Assembly (NCBI GenBank): GCA_030065095.1
Contig: JASJDP010000002.1
Coordinates: 62,001-126,000, forward strand
DNA length: 64,000 bases
Direction of reading: 5' to 3'
DNA from: Rhodobacter sp.
GTDB lineage: Bacteria > Pseudomonadota > Alphaproteobacteria > Rhodobacterales > Rhodobacteraceae
Shown here one piece after another: positions 29,530-38,461 of this stretch. The notes beneath the pieces are model-generated. The model worked only from the letters and a program-made list of their open reading frames with translations, was not told where the DNA came from and searched no databases. A program made the translations under genes and the position numbers. Within the stretch, counting starts at the first letter, position 1. Each line of letters begins with the position of its first letter.

Positions 29530-30897
29530 TTAGCTGGCGCGGCGCTCTGCGAAACTCATCGCAAGGAAGTTCGGCATGTGATCGCCCATGCCGATGACCG
29601 CATCTTCGCGGCGATCGTCGCGGCGCGGTTCCCGGCCACGGTCCCGGTCCGGCTTTGCGTCGGCAGACCGCCGCCGGCTGCCACGGCTGCGGGCCGGCTT
29701 TTGCGGTTCCTCCGCCGATGGGTGAGGCGCAGTGGCTGGCGCGGCTGCCTTCACCGGATTTTCGGCGCGCGGGATGTCCTTGCCGATCAGCTTTTCGATG
29801 GCATCGAGGTTTTTCTCGTCCGCCGGCGCGCAGATCATCACCGCCTTGCCTTCACGGCCCGCCCGGCCGGTACGGCCGATACGGTGCACGTAATCCTCTG
29901 AATGCGACGGCACATCGTAGTTGAAGACATGGCTGACCGACGGAATGTCCAGCCCGCGCGCGGCCACGTCCGAGGCAACGAGTAGCCGCAGACGGTTCTC
30001 GCGGAAGGCCTCCAGCGTTCGGGTGCGCTGCGACTGGTCGAGGTCGCCATGGATCGCCTCGGCGTTAAAGCCGTGCTTTTTCAAAGACTTTGCGACGATG
30101 TCCACGTCCACCTTGCGGTTGCAGAAGATGATCGCGTTGGTGCAGGCGTCGCCCTCGGCCTCGATCACCGCTCGCAGGACTTCACGCTTTTCCTTTGCCA
30201 GCCGGTCGCGGCGGCTGGCCCGGAACATCACAACGGCCTGTTCGATGGTTTCGGACGCCGTCGCCTGGCGCGCCACCTCGATCCGGGCCGGGTTCGACAG
30301 GAAGGTGTTGGTGATCCGCTCGATCTCGGGCGCCATCGTGGCCGAGAAGAACAGTGTCTGTCGAGTGAAGGGCGTCAGCGAGAAGATGCGCTCGATATCC
30401 GGAATAAAGCCCATGTCGAGCATCCGGTCGGCCTCGTCCACAACCATGATCTGAACGCCGGTCAGCAAAAGCTTGCCGCGTTCGAAATGGTCGAGCAGAC
30501 GGCCGGGTGTCGCGATCAGAACATCGACACCCTTGTCAATCAGAATGTCCTGTTCCTTGAACGAGACCCCGCCGATCAACAGGGCCTTGGTCAGTTTGAC
30601 GTGCTGCGAATAGGTGTCGAAATTTTCGGCCACCTGCGCCGCCAGTTCGCGGGTGGGGCACAGCACCAGCGACCGCGGCATCCGGGCGCGGGCCCGGCCG
30701 CGGGCCAGCATCGTGACCATCGGCAGGACGAAACCGGCGGTCTTGCCGGTGCCGGTCTGGGCGATGCCAAGGACGTCGCGGCCTTCGAGCGCGGGCGGAA
30801 TCGCGCCTTCCTGGATCGGGGTGGGGGTTGTGTAACCTGCGTCAGAGACGGCTCGTAGAACTTTGGGGGCAAGCCCCAAGTCGGAAAATTCGGTCAT
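29530..30897 (-). CDS. DEAD-box RNA helicase, RhlE type
   Basis: 455 residues. All helicase motifs are visible: Q motif TTPTPIQEGAIPPAL, motif I AQTGTGKTAG, Ia PTRELAAQ, II DEAD, III SAT, and VI HRIGRTGRAGREG near residue 335. The C-terminal 80 residues are basic, Arg/Ala/Pro-rich and disordered, typical of RhlE proteins that assist ribosome assembly or RNA decay. ATG 30897 heads the conserved TEFSDLGLAP. Confidence 0.9.
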   Translation of the reverse strand: MTEFSDLGLAPKVLRAVSDAGYTTPTPIQEGAIPPALEGRDVLGIAQTGTGKTAGFVLPMVTMLARGRARARMPRSLVLCPTRELAAQVAENFDTYSQHVKLTKALLIGGVSFKEQDILIDKGVDVLIATPGRLLDHFERGKLLLTGVQIMVVDEADRMLDMGFIPDIERIFSLTPFTRQTLFFSATMAPEIERITNTFLSNPARIEVARQATASETIEQAVVMFRASRRDRLAKEKREVLRAVIEAEGDACTNAIIFCNRKVDVDIVAKSLKKHGFNAEAIHGDLDQSQRTRTLEAFRENRLRLLVASDVAARGLDIPSVSHVFNYDVPSHSEDYVHRIGRTGRAGREGKAVMICAPADEKNLDAIEKLIGKDIPRAENPVKAAAPATAPHPSAEEPQKPARSRGSRRRSADAKPDRDRGREPRRDDRREDAVIGMGDHMPNFLAMSFAERRAS

Positions 30898-31208
30898 ATG
30901 TGCCTTTCGGGTCGGCGGCTATCGTAACGGCCGCATTCCCACGCGGCCCGGCGAACCGTATTGTCCGCCTTTCGTCATGTCGGGTACATAGGGTAAGGCA
31001 TCGGTCCGGTCAAGTTTTCCCCAGGCACGGCTGACGGGCGAGGTTCTTGGGGAAAAGCGTGCAGGCGCCGATCCCCGGGGAAGGACCGGCCGGCGGCGTG
31101 GCGGCGGGCGGGCGCGGTATCCACAGGACGTGGAATCGGCTCAATGACGCCACACTCGCGGCCCAAAGCAGGCGTTTAGTCGCCGGGCCAAACCATGGAG
31201 GCCCAGAC
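30898..31208. promoter_or_regulatory. 311-bp divergent intergenic region with an inverted repeat
   Basis: It separates the helicase (minus) from a small plus-strand gene, so it must hold both promoters. TTTTCCCCA (31015-31023) is mirrored by TGGGGAAAA (31048-31056), a nine-base inverted repeat with 24 bases between. It lies about 120-160 bases upstream of the helicase start and could be an operator or a structured helicase leader. No clear -35/-10 pair was found. Confidence 0.4.
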
Positions 31209-31346
31209 ATGAATCTCACCCCCTACCTGGTCCCGGGAGCTGCCACCATGGCCGTTCTGGCGATCGTCTACCTGATCTTCGTCTTCTGGACGCGCCGCCC
31301 CGGCCGGAAGGACGACCTTGCCGCACGCGACAGCGCCGAGGTCTGA
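31209..31346 (+). CDS. Small single-helix membrane protein
   Basis: 45 residues. ATG 31209 has GGAGG at 31196-31200 eight bases upstream, a good ribosome site. The product has one transmembrane helix (VPGAATMAVLAIVYLIFVFW) followed by a basic stretch RRPGRKDD. Function unknown. A strong hairpin with a T-run follows, supporting a separately transcribed short gene. Confidence 0.6.
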   Translation: MNLTPYLVPGAATMAVLAIVYLIFVFWTRRPGRKDDLAARDSAEV

Positions 31347-31373
31347 GGCAAACTCTTGCGAATGCAGAAGATT

Positions 31374-31413
31374 CGCCTGCTGCCGGAGGGATCCGCGGCA
31401 GGCGTTTTTCTTT
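31374..31413 (+). terminator. Rho-independent terminator after the 45-residue gene
   Basis: CGCCTGCTGC at 31374-31383 pairs with GCGGCAGGCG at 31395-31404 (one G-T wobble) around an 11-base loop and is followed by TTTTTCTTTT. It lies 28 bases after the stop at 31346. This is the clearest classical terminator in the window. Confidence 0.8.
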
Positions 31414-31492
31414 TCGCAGGGTGTCTCGGGAATGGCCCGAGGCTGCAGGACCCGCTAGTCTGCCTGAGGAATCCGTTCAGACAGGCCTTTCC

Positions 31493-32032
31493 ATGCGCCG
31501 ATCCTTCGCAGCCCTGACCGGTCTGGTCCTTGCCGCCGCGTGCAGCCCGCCCGCGCAACCGGTTGCGGGCGCGCTGGTCTCCGAAGGCACCGGCAGCGGG
31601 CCGCCGCAGGTGCTGGTGGCCGCACGTGGCGGGGTGGGACCGGATGGTCTGCCGCTGCCGTTGCCGCCCTGCACGATCACCGGAAGCCCGGTCGAGATCA
31701 CCATAAGCGTCAGCGATCCCGACGGGCTGGCGCTGGTACGCATCGCCCATGGATCGGGCGGCATCATCCAGCCCGGCAGCCTGCGGGTCACCCCGGCGGG
31801 GCAGGACGTCTCGGTGCGCCGCCGCGGTGCGCCGGGCGATGAGCTGGTGGAGCTTGTGTTTGCCGGCCGGCCCGTTCCCCGCACCGGCACAGTTGCCAGC
31901 TTCGCCACTGCCGCACCCCATAGCGGGACCGTGTCCGTCGCCGCGACGGACCGAAAGGGCGCAACCGCCCGTGTGGGCATCTTCCGTCTCGCTCGTCCCG
32001 GGCAACCGGACGGCTGCCAGCCCGCCGGCTGA
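31493..32032 (+). CDS. Putative lipoprotein
   Basis: 179 residues. The signal peptide ends with a lipobox LVLAAAC, giving a lipidated Cys near residue 17. The mature part is beta-rich with a possible Ig-like strand pattern (SPVEITISVSDPDGLALVRI and GTVSVAATDRKGATARVGIF), plus a Cys pair (PPCTITGS and DGCQPAG). No family recognised. It converges with the minus-strand CxxCH protein 47 bases away. Confidence 0.6.
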   Translation: MRRSFAALTGLVLAAACSPPAQPVAGALVSEGTGSGPPQVLVAARGGVGPDGLPLPLPPCTITGSPVEITISVSDPDGLALVRIAHGSGGIIQPGSLRVTPAGQDVSVRRRGAPGDELVELVFAGRPVPRTGTVASFATAAPHSGTVSVAATDRKGATARVGIFRLARPGQPDGCQPAG

Positions 32033-32079
32033 GACCGCATCCTTCGGCGGGCGGGGCGTTGCGCAATCGGAATGCGGGC

Positions 32080-33585
32080 CTATCGCGCGGCTGTGTAGGC
32101 CGACATGCCCTGGAAGATGTGGCTGACGCTGGTGCCGGCATTGTATTCCGGCGGACCGGCCGCGCCGGAAACGCCATGACAGTCGAAGCAGTTCCTGGGG
32201 ATAAAGGAACCCTCAGGGTCCTGCGCGCCGAACTGATGGAAGGTTTCCATCGTTGAATTGGCCAGGTTCAGGCCGCCGCGCTCGACGTCGTAATCCTGAT
32301 AGGTCGGCAGCGTGCCGGTCGTCCAGACGGCGCCCAGCTGATAATAGTTGTCACGGGCATTGGCGTCCCCCGACAAAAGGTCGAGAAGGCTGGCGTTGAG
32401 CGAGACAAGATCGGTGTTGCTGTCGATTTCCGCCTTTGTGATCTTCGAAAGATTGGCCTCGGTCGCCGGCGCGTTGCCCCACGGATTGATCTGCACCGCG
32501 TTTAGCGGCGAAATCGTCTTGCCCTTGACGGCCTCGATGGCGCCGTCCGCGTTCAGTTTGGCATTTTCGACGATCTTCTTCGGCCAGGGCGCGCCGTTTT
32601 CGGCAAAGGTCCAACGGCCCGCGCTGTCATAGGGCCGCGTGACAGTGTCACCGTCCGCATTGGTGTATAGATACGGTCCGATCGGGCCGTTGCCGAGGTG
32701 TTCATAGCTGGTCCACACCAGTTCGGGATGGCCAACGACCGGCCCGGCGATATGCATTCCGACCATGGCGAGCTCGATCATCTGGGTCTTGTCGGCGGGC
32801 CACAGCGTGTCGTTGCCGGGAACGCGCTTGAAGTTGGGCACCATGGCGGTGATCCGGACAAAGTCGTCGGGGTTCGAAACGGTCGAGGCGTCCACCCATG
32901 ACGTCTTGAGCTCCAGCGTGCCGGCCAGGGCCGCGATTTCGGGACGCCTGCCAATGACCCCGGATTCAAGACCTGCGGCGACAACGCCTTCGATCTGCTC
33001 CGGTGTCGTTGGGAACAGGTGGTCCTGGGCATTCACGTCGTCGGTGAAGTTGAAATCCTTCGGTGCCGTCAGCGTGGCCTCGAGAAACGCCACATAGGCG
33101 TCGTTGACATGCATGCCGTAATAGGTCAGCGCCCCGTTCTGGCTCAGCAGCACTCCGCCGCCGCCCGCCTGGCCAGAGCCGCCCCGCGCGTCGGGTTTGA
33201 CAGACCGCAGTGCGAATATGTTGGGCACGTCCGGAACGTTCGGAAACACCTCGACCGTGGCGATCTTTTCGGACCCCGCACCGGTATGGACCACATCGAA
33301 AAAGCCAGGGCTGTCGAAAACATAGGCGCCGTCGGCCGATGAGGTCAGCCATAGGAACATCTGCGCGCCCCATTTGTAAAAGGCGCAGTCGCTGTCGAAC
33401 GGTCCCTGAAAACTGTTTGGCGGGCTGAAAACCGGGTTCGAGGCGTCGCCGCCCGCCCTCCAGCCCCTAAATTCCTGGGCGGTGACAGCGCAGGTCGGCT
33501 TGGCGTCCGCCGGAATGGCATTCTGTGCCAGAACGGGCAGCGAGACGTTGACAAGAAGGGCGGACAGGCAGGCGGTCAAACGCAT
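32080..33585 (-). CDS. Secreted protein with a single C-terminal CxxCH haem-binding motif
   Basis: 501 residues. A Sec signal peptide (about 1-20, ending LPVLAQ) precedes a large soluble domain without a recognised fold. The only CxxCH motif is at the extreme C-terminus, NCFDCHG about 37 residues from the end, preceded by ESFIPR. Haem c attachment there is plausible, with Met residues downstream (QGMSAY) as a possible axial ligand. It may be a periplasmic redox enzyme. ATG 33585 has GGAGA upstream. It follows prfC by about 100 bases on the same strand. Confidence 0.6.
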   Translation of the reverse strand: MRLTACLSALLVNVSLPVLAQNAIPADAKPTCAVTAQEFRGWRAGGDASNPVFSPPNSFQGPFDSDCAFYKWGAQMFLWLTSSADGAYVFDSPGFFDVVHTGAGSEKIATVEVFPNVPDVPNIFALRSVKPDARGGSGQAGGGGVLLSQNGALTYYGMHVNDAYVAFLEATLTAPKDFNFTDDVNAQDHLFPTTPEQIEGVVAAGLESGVIGRRPEIAALAGTLELKTSWVDASTVSNPDDFVRITAMVPNFKRVPGNDTLWPADKTQMIELAMVGMHIAGPVVGHPELVWTSYEHLGNGPIGPYLYTNADGDTVTRPYDSAGRWTFAENGAPWPKKIVENAKLNADGAIEAVKGKTISPLNAVQINPWGNAPATEANLSKITKAEIDSNTDLVSLNASLLDLLSGDANARDNYYQLGAVWTTGTLPTYQDYDVERGGLNLANSTMETFHQFGAQDPEGSFIPRNCFDCHGVSGAAGPPEYNAGTSVSHIFQGMSAYTAAR

Positions 33586-33677
33586 TTGGCAAATCTCCGG
33601 TCTGAAAAGGTGCAAGCAGAAAAGGACGGCACTCAATACGCACCGGCATGCAGCCCATCGCGCACGATTCTGTCAAC

Positions 33678-33692
33678 CCGGGGCCGCCCCGG
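33678..33692 (-). terminator. GC-rich hairpin directly after prfC
   Basis: CCGGGG (33678-33683) pairs with CCCCGG (33687-33692) around a CCG loop, abutting the prfC stop. There is no T-run, so termination is uncertain. TTGACA (33671-33676, minus strand) follows directly and may be the -35 of the CxxCH gene, though a good -10 is not seen. Confidence 0.35.
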
Positions 33693-35300
33693 TCAGACCA
33701 TCATCTCTTTGGTCGCGGTCAATTTCAGCTCCGGATAATCCCGCTCGATCCGGTCGATGTCCCATTGCAGGCGCGTCAGATACACGATGTCGCCGTCATG
33801 GTCGGTCGAGATATGCTGTTTGTTGGCCTGCGCGAACCGCTCGACATCCGCCTTCGGCCCGCTCACCCAGCGTGCGGAGGTGAACTGCGACGGCTCGAAC
33901 CGCACCGGCAGCCCGTATTCCAGCTCGATCCGGCTCGCCAGAACCTCGAACTGCAGCGCGCCGACGACGCCGACGATGAACCCGCTGCCGATCATCGGCT
34001 TGAACACCTTGGCCGCACCCTCTTCGGCGAACTGCATCAGCGCTTTGTCCAGATGCTTGGCCTTCAGCGGGTCCATCGCCCGAACGGTCTGCAGAAGCTC
34101 GGGCGCAAACGACGGAATCCCCGTCACCCGGATCGCCTCGCCCTCGGTCAGCGTGTCGCCGATCCTGAGTTGCCCGTGGTTCGGAATGCCGATGATGTCG
34201 CCGGCCCAGGCCTCTTCGGCCAATTCCCGGTCGCTGGCCAGAAACAGCACCGGATTGCTGATCGCCATCGGTTTCTTCGTGCGCACATGGGTCAGCTTCA
34301 TGCCGCGTTTGAAATGGCCCGAGGCCATGCGGACGAAGGCCACCCGGTCGCGGTGCTTGGGGTCCATGTTCGCCTGCACCTTGAAGACGAAGCCTGCGAC
34401 CTTTTTCTCCTCCGGTCCAACCTGCCGCGGAGACGCCGCCTGCGGCTGCGGCACCGGGCCGAAGGCGCCGATGCCATCCATCAGCTCCCTGACCCCGAAA
34501 GAGTTGATCGCCGAGCCGAACCAGATCGGCGTCAACGACCCGTCGAGGAACTCCTGCACGTCGAAGGGCGGCAACAGCTCGCGCGCCATCTCCAGGTCTT
34601 CCTGCAGCTTCTCCAGCAGATGCGCCGGGACATGGTCGGCCAGTTTCGGATCGTCCAGCCCCTCGATGGCGATCGATTCCGCCACCCGGTTCCGGTCTGC
34701 CCGGTCCATCAGTTCTAGCCGGTCGTTCAGCACGTCGTAGCAGCCGATGAAATCCTGACCCACCCCGATGGGCCACGACGCCGGGGTCACGTGGATCGCC
34801 AGCATCTCCTGGATTTCGTCAATGATCTCAAAGATATCCCGGCTTTCCCGGTCCATCTTGTTGCAGAAGGTCAGGATCGGCAGGTCGCGCATGCGGCAGA
34901 CCTCGAACAGCTTCTGCGTCTGGCTTTCGACCCCCTTCGCCCCGTCGATCACCATGATCGCCGCGTCCACCGCCGTCAGGGTGCGGTAGGTGTCTTCGCT
35001 GAAATCGCTGTGCCCGGGCGTGTCGACCAGGTTGAACCGGTATTTGCCGAAATCGAACGACATGGCCGAGGCGCTGACCGAGATCCCCCGGTCCTTTTCC
35101 ATCTGCATGAAGTCCGACCGCGTCCGCCGCGCCTCGCCCTTGGCGCGCACCTGCCCGGCCATCTGGATCGCTCCGCCGTAGAGCAGGAATTTCTCGGTCA
35201 GCGTCGTCTTCCCCGCATCGGGGTGGGAAATGATCGCAAAGGTCCGCCGCCGCGCGATTTCGGCGGGCAGGTCAGGGGTGTTCGAGGCGCGGTCCAGCAT
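33693..35300 (-). CDS. prfC: Peptide chain release factor 3
   Basis: 535-residue translational GTPase. The G1 motif is SHPDAGKTTL near residue 25, followed by the switch region RTRSDFMQMEKDRGISVSAS, the G3 motif DTPGHSDF and the G4 motif NKMD. It recycles RF1 and RF2 after termination. Length and architecture are standard. ATG 35300 is supported by the family N-terminus (AEIARRRTFAIISHPD). Confidence 0.96.
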   Translation of the reverse strand: MLDRASNTPDLPAEIARRRTFAIISHPDAGKTTLTEKFLLYGGAIQMAGQVRAKGEARRTRSDFMQMEKDRGISVSASAMSFDFGKYRFNLVDTPGHSDFSEDTYRTLTAVDAAIMVIDGAKGVESQTQKLFEVCRMRDLPILTFCNKMDRESRDIFEIIDEIQEMLAIHVTPASWPIGVGQDFIGCYDVLNDRLELMDRADRNRVAESIAIEGLDDPKLADHVPAHLLEKLQEDLEMARELLPPFDVQEFLDGSLTPIWFGSAINSFGVRELMDGIGAFGPVPQPQAASPRQVGPEEKKVAGFVFKVQANMDPKHRDRVAFVRMASGHFKRGMKLTHVRTKKPMAISNPVLFLASDRELAEEAWAGDIIGIPNHGQLRIGDTLTEGEAIRVTGIPSFAPELLQTVRAMDPLKAKHLDKALMQFAEEGAAKVFKPMIGSGFIVGVVGALQFEVLASRIELEYGLPVRFEPSQFTSARWVSGPKADVERFAQANKQHISTDHDGDIVYLTRLQWDIDRIERDYPELKLTATKEMMV

Positions 35301-35330
35301 GGGCGGCGATATAGGGGAAGGGGCTGGGGC

Positions 35331-36743
35331 CTACAATCCCAAGAGCTTCGGCAGGTATTCCAGCCACTCCACCAGCCACCGCAGCTGGTTTGGTAAAAGC
35401 CCGGCAAGGTCCAACAGGATCGCCCCGAGTTGCACATTGAGCGCCGTGGCGATGTTCTTGACCAGTTGCTTGCGTTGTTCGCTGATAACCCCGGATGTCA
35501 GTTCCTGTGCCATCGAAAAGGTCTTATGCGCAATGTTCAACAAGAGGTCCTTCGAGGCCAGATAACTGACCATCGTCGCATCGTCGAGATACTCGCGGAT
35601 GCGTTCGAACAGAGACGGATCGAAATGCTCCGGGTCACTTTCCAACGCCTCTGCGGCATGTTCGAGAATGGCCTCAATGTCTTCCTGGCGCGCCTCGAAC
35701 ACAGGTTCGGTCTCGGCCTCGTCCTTTTTGAATTCGAGCCAGATCGGCAGGTTCGCCGCGATCAGGTTGGCGTGCATCAAGGCCGCCTCCAGATGCCCGA
35801 TCTTTTCCGGTGCGACCTCTTCCAAAACCGGCCTCTCGCGCGAAAACTGGATGCTCAGGGCTTGCGTCCCGGCCCCAAACCTGACCTGATCGAGCTCAGT
35901 GAGACTTGTAGGAAGGCGCAGTAAGAAGCGCTCGACGCCCTTTACCAAGAGCGGGGATTGATTGTCGAGGTTGCCAAAGTTCTTTAAATCTTCGACGGCT
36001 CCATGCAGGTCCTGAAACAATCCGTCGAGTGTCGATTCGTCCAACTCATTTGGCTGGAGTCCAAGCGACAATCCAGTCGCGCCAGCGTCGACCTGATGAC
36101 CGACTGGCGAATTCGGTAGCCCTGGCGCCCCCGTTTGTTCAGCCGGAGCGACCGCCTTCCAAGCGTCTGGGAGGGGTAAGCGACTAGGGAGCTTGGTATC
36201 AGCGTTGCCCAGCATTTGCATATAGTAACGTTTGTCTAAACCCTTTGTCTTTGAAAGGTCGGTTCCACGTACATCTGTATTCTGTAACCGAGAGTATTGA
36301 AGCGAACAATTCTCCATTATTGAATCGCGCAAGTTCGCGTCATCTAATATCGAAGAGAGGATCTCTGATCCAATTAGGATAGTATTTCTTAAATCTGCTC
36401 CAGTAAAATTGACATCATTCAAAGTTGCACCGCTGAGATTTGCTTCAAATAGGTTTGCATTTCGAAGATCCGTCGTTGCCCAAATGAATCTAACGTGCGA
36501 ATTATCTCCTAAATCATCATCCCTTAAAAATTTTGCACCTAAGTCTACTCCGCTCAAATTCGCTCCACTGAGATTCGCACCGCATAATGGTGCCCCATTA
36601 GATTCCCACGAATCTTCGGCGTTGATAAATGCACCAATAATATCAAACCCAGCGAGTTCGGGGCGGAAGTTGTCCCGTTCCCGCCGCGCGTTCCACGCCT
36701 CGACGCCTTCCAGCAGCCAGTCCAGATGTTTCGGGTTGCCCAT
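35331..36743 (-). CDS. Pentapeptide-repeat protein with AT-rich N-terminal half
   Basis: 470 residues. Residues 1-40 (NPKHLDWLLEGVEAWNARRE) resemble the leader found on many pentapeptide-repeat proteins. Residues about 75-180 hold A(D/N)LxX repeats (GANLSGANLSGVDLG, FEANLSGATLNDVNFTGADL) forming a right-handed quadrilateral beta-helix. The C-terminal 280 residues are helical and of no family I know. The repeat-coding DNA (about 36200-36660) is far more AT-rich than its surroundings and than the 3' half, suggesting transfer or a chimeric origin. Confidence 0.75.
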   Translation of the reverse strand: MGNPKHLDWLLEGVEAWNARRERDNFRPELAGFDIIGAFINAEDSWESNGAPLCGANLSGANLSGVDLGAKFLRDDDLGDNSHVRFIWATTDLRNANLFEANLSGATLNDVNFTGADLRNTILIGSEILSSILDDANLRDSIMENCSLQYSRLQNTDVRGTDLSKTKGLDKRYYMQMLGNADTKLPSRLPLPDAWKAVAPAEQTGAPGLPNSPVGHQVDAGATGLSLGLQPNELDESTLDGLFQDLHGAVEDLKNFGNLDNQSPLLVKGVERFLLRLPTSLTELDQVRFGAGTQALSIQFSRERPVLEEVAPEKIGHLEAALMHANLIAANLPIWLEFKKDEAETEPVFEARQEDIEAILEHAAEALESDPEHFDPSLFERIREYLDDATMVSYLASKDLLLNIAHKTFSMAQELTSGVISEQRKQLVKNIATALNVQLGAILLDLAGLLPNQLRWLVEWLEYLPKLLGL

Positions 36744-36840
36744 CACTCGTACCCTTCTACCCCGCGCCACTCTAGGGCGCGGCGGGGCAGGGGTAAACGC
36801 CTGTTAGGAGACCACCATACGGGCTATTAACCAGGGGAAA

Positions 36841-36894
36841 TCCGACGACTCCGGGTCCGATGGAAATCCGACGGAAGTCCGATAAAACTCCGAC
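36841..36894. repeat. Helically phased TCCGAY repeats upstream of the pentapeptide gene
   Basis: TCCGAC/TCCGAT occurs at 36841, 36856, 36867, 36878 and 36889. The last four are spaced exactly 11 bases apart, about one DNA turn, with GGAA between the second and third pairs. The array lies about 100-150 bases upstream of the pentapeptide gene start and just beyond the multicopper oxidase stop. It may be a protein-binding iteron set. Confidence 0.5.
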
Positions 36895-36926
36895 CCCCGG
36901 TCTCCCCGCCATTTCAGCGCGTTAAC

Positions 36927-38330
36927 CTACGATTCGGCGACTCGCACCCAGGTCATCATCCCCGCCGCCTGATGCGCCAGCATGTGGCAGTGGAACATCC
37001 AACTCCCGGGGTTGTCGGCGACGAAGGCGATCTCGACCGTCTGGCCCCGGTCCATCAGGACCGTGTCCCGCGCCGGCCCGGTTCCGGCCTCGCCGACCAC
37101 GTGAAAATGATGCCCGTGCAGATGCATCGCATGCGGCCAGGCGGTGTCGTTGACCAGTTTCACCCGCACCGTCTCGCCCCGCGCCGCCTCGACCAGCGGC
37201 GCCTCGGGCATCCCCGCAACGCCGTTCAGCGCCCAGGCAAAGCCGTTCTCCACCAACTCGCGCATGCCCACGGGTCCGCCCATATGGCCACCATGCCCGC
37301 CGTCGTGCCGCATGCCGATCCGCGCCTCGGCCAGACCGCCCATTGCGCCGCCCTCCATCCGTAGATCGACAGCCCGCGCCCCGGAAAGTTCAAGTGGTTC
37401 CAACCGGTTGGGCGGCAACGCCGCCGGGGCCGGGCGCGCGACGGCCGACGCCGTGCCGGTTACGTTGAACGTCGCCAGGGCATAGCCTCCATCACGCTCT
37501 TCGCTCACCAGATACGCCGGTTCGCCGGCCTCGGCCGTCACATCCAGGATCAGATCCGCCCGCTGCGCCGGTCCCAGCACAAGATCCGCAAACGGCTCCG
37601 GCACCGCCAGGGGCATCCCGTCGAGAGCCACCACATGGCCCGACAGCCCCAGCGCGCTCAGCCGCAGGACCCGCGCCGAGGCCGCATTGATCAACCGCAG
37701 CCGCAACCGTTCGTTCCGGGCCGCATCCCATTGCGGGTCGCCCTCGCCATTCGCCGTCAGGTAATTCCCCAGCCGCCCGGCATGGGACCCGTCCCGCATG
37801 TTGCCGAAGCCGCCCGCGATCTGCGCGTTCTCGTCAAGGCGCCAGTCGTTGATCGTCAGCGCGATGTCGCGGTCCACTTCCGGCGGCTCGGCCTCTTCCA
37901 CGATCAGCGGCGCCGTCAGCCCGCGCGAAAGCTGTTCCAGCGTGTTACTGTGCGGGTGATACCAGTAGGTCCCCGCATCCGGCACCACGAAGTCATAGAG
38001 GAACTCTCCGCCCGGCGGCACCGCGTCTTGCGTCAGACCCGCGACACCGTCCATCGCGTTGTCGATCCGGATGCCGTGCCAGTGGATCGTCGAGGCCTGA
38101 GGCAACCGATTGACGAACCGCCGCCGGATCCGCGTTCCTTGCGCCACCCTGAGGCCGGCGCCCGGCACCGCGCCGTCATAGGCCCAGACCTCGGTCGGCC
38201 CATATTCGGCGGGCACGATCTGCGCCATCGCCGGGGCGGCCGTGACGGTCGTCTCCGACACTGCGGCAAGCGACGGCCTAGCCGCCAGTGCTGCGGCGGT
38301 TCCGGTCAGAAAGGCGCGTCTGGTGGGCAT
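36927..38330 (-). CDS. Multicopper oxidase, Tat-exported, CueO/laccase-like
   Basis: 467 residues. The N-terminus RRAFLTGTAAALAARPSLAA is a twin-arginine signal. Copper-binding motifs are HWHGIRIDN, WYHPHSNTLEQ, HAMHLHGHHFHVV and MFHCHMLAHQAAGMM, giving one type 1 and a trinuclear centre in a three-cupredoxin fold. A Met/His-rich insert (MRHDGGHGGHMGG) resembles the copper-sensing loop of CueO/CopA. Probable role: periplasmic Cu(I) or phenol oxidation and copper tolerance. A tatABC set lies 6 kb away. Confidence 0.9.
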   Translation of the reverse strand: MPTRRAFLTGTAAALAARPSLAAVSETTVTAAPAMAQIVPAEYGPTEVWAYDGAVPGAGLRVAQGTRIRRRFVNRLPQASTIHWHGIRIDNAMDGVAGLTQDAVPPGGEFLYDFVVPDAGTYWYHPHSNTLEQLSRGLTAPLIVEEAEPPEVDRDIALTINDWRLDENAQIAGGFGNMRDGSHAGRLGNYLTANGEGDPQWDAARNERLRLRLINAASARVLRLSALGLSGHVVALDGMPLAVPEPFADLVLGPAQRADLILDVTAEAGEPAYLVSEERDGGYALATFNVTGTASAVARPAPAALPPNRLEPLELSGARAVDLRMEGGAMGGLAEARIGMRHDGGHGGHMGGPVGMRELVENGFAWALNGVAGMPEAPLVEAARGETVRVKLVNDTAWPHAMHLHGHHFHVVGEAGTGPARDTVLMDRGQTVEIAFVADNPGSWMFHCHMLAHQAAGMMTWVRVAES

Positions 38331-38461
38331 TGGCCGGCTCCGTTTGGAAAGGCTTTCGCTGCCACTCTGATCGGACGCTCACGCACTGGCAAGTCCTCGC
38401 ACTTGACGGCCGCCAGGGCTGCATTTTTCGCGGCCTCGGTGCGTCAATGCTTGGCCTGGTC

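Noticed and set aside
29530-30897. Several plus-strand frames (for example 30049-30858)
   Set aside because: They are the complement of the DEAD-box helicase, whose motifs are unmistakable.
33648-34718. 356-codon frame antisense to prfC
   Set aside because: Mirror frame of a well-supported release factor gene, with no ribosome site or family motif.
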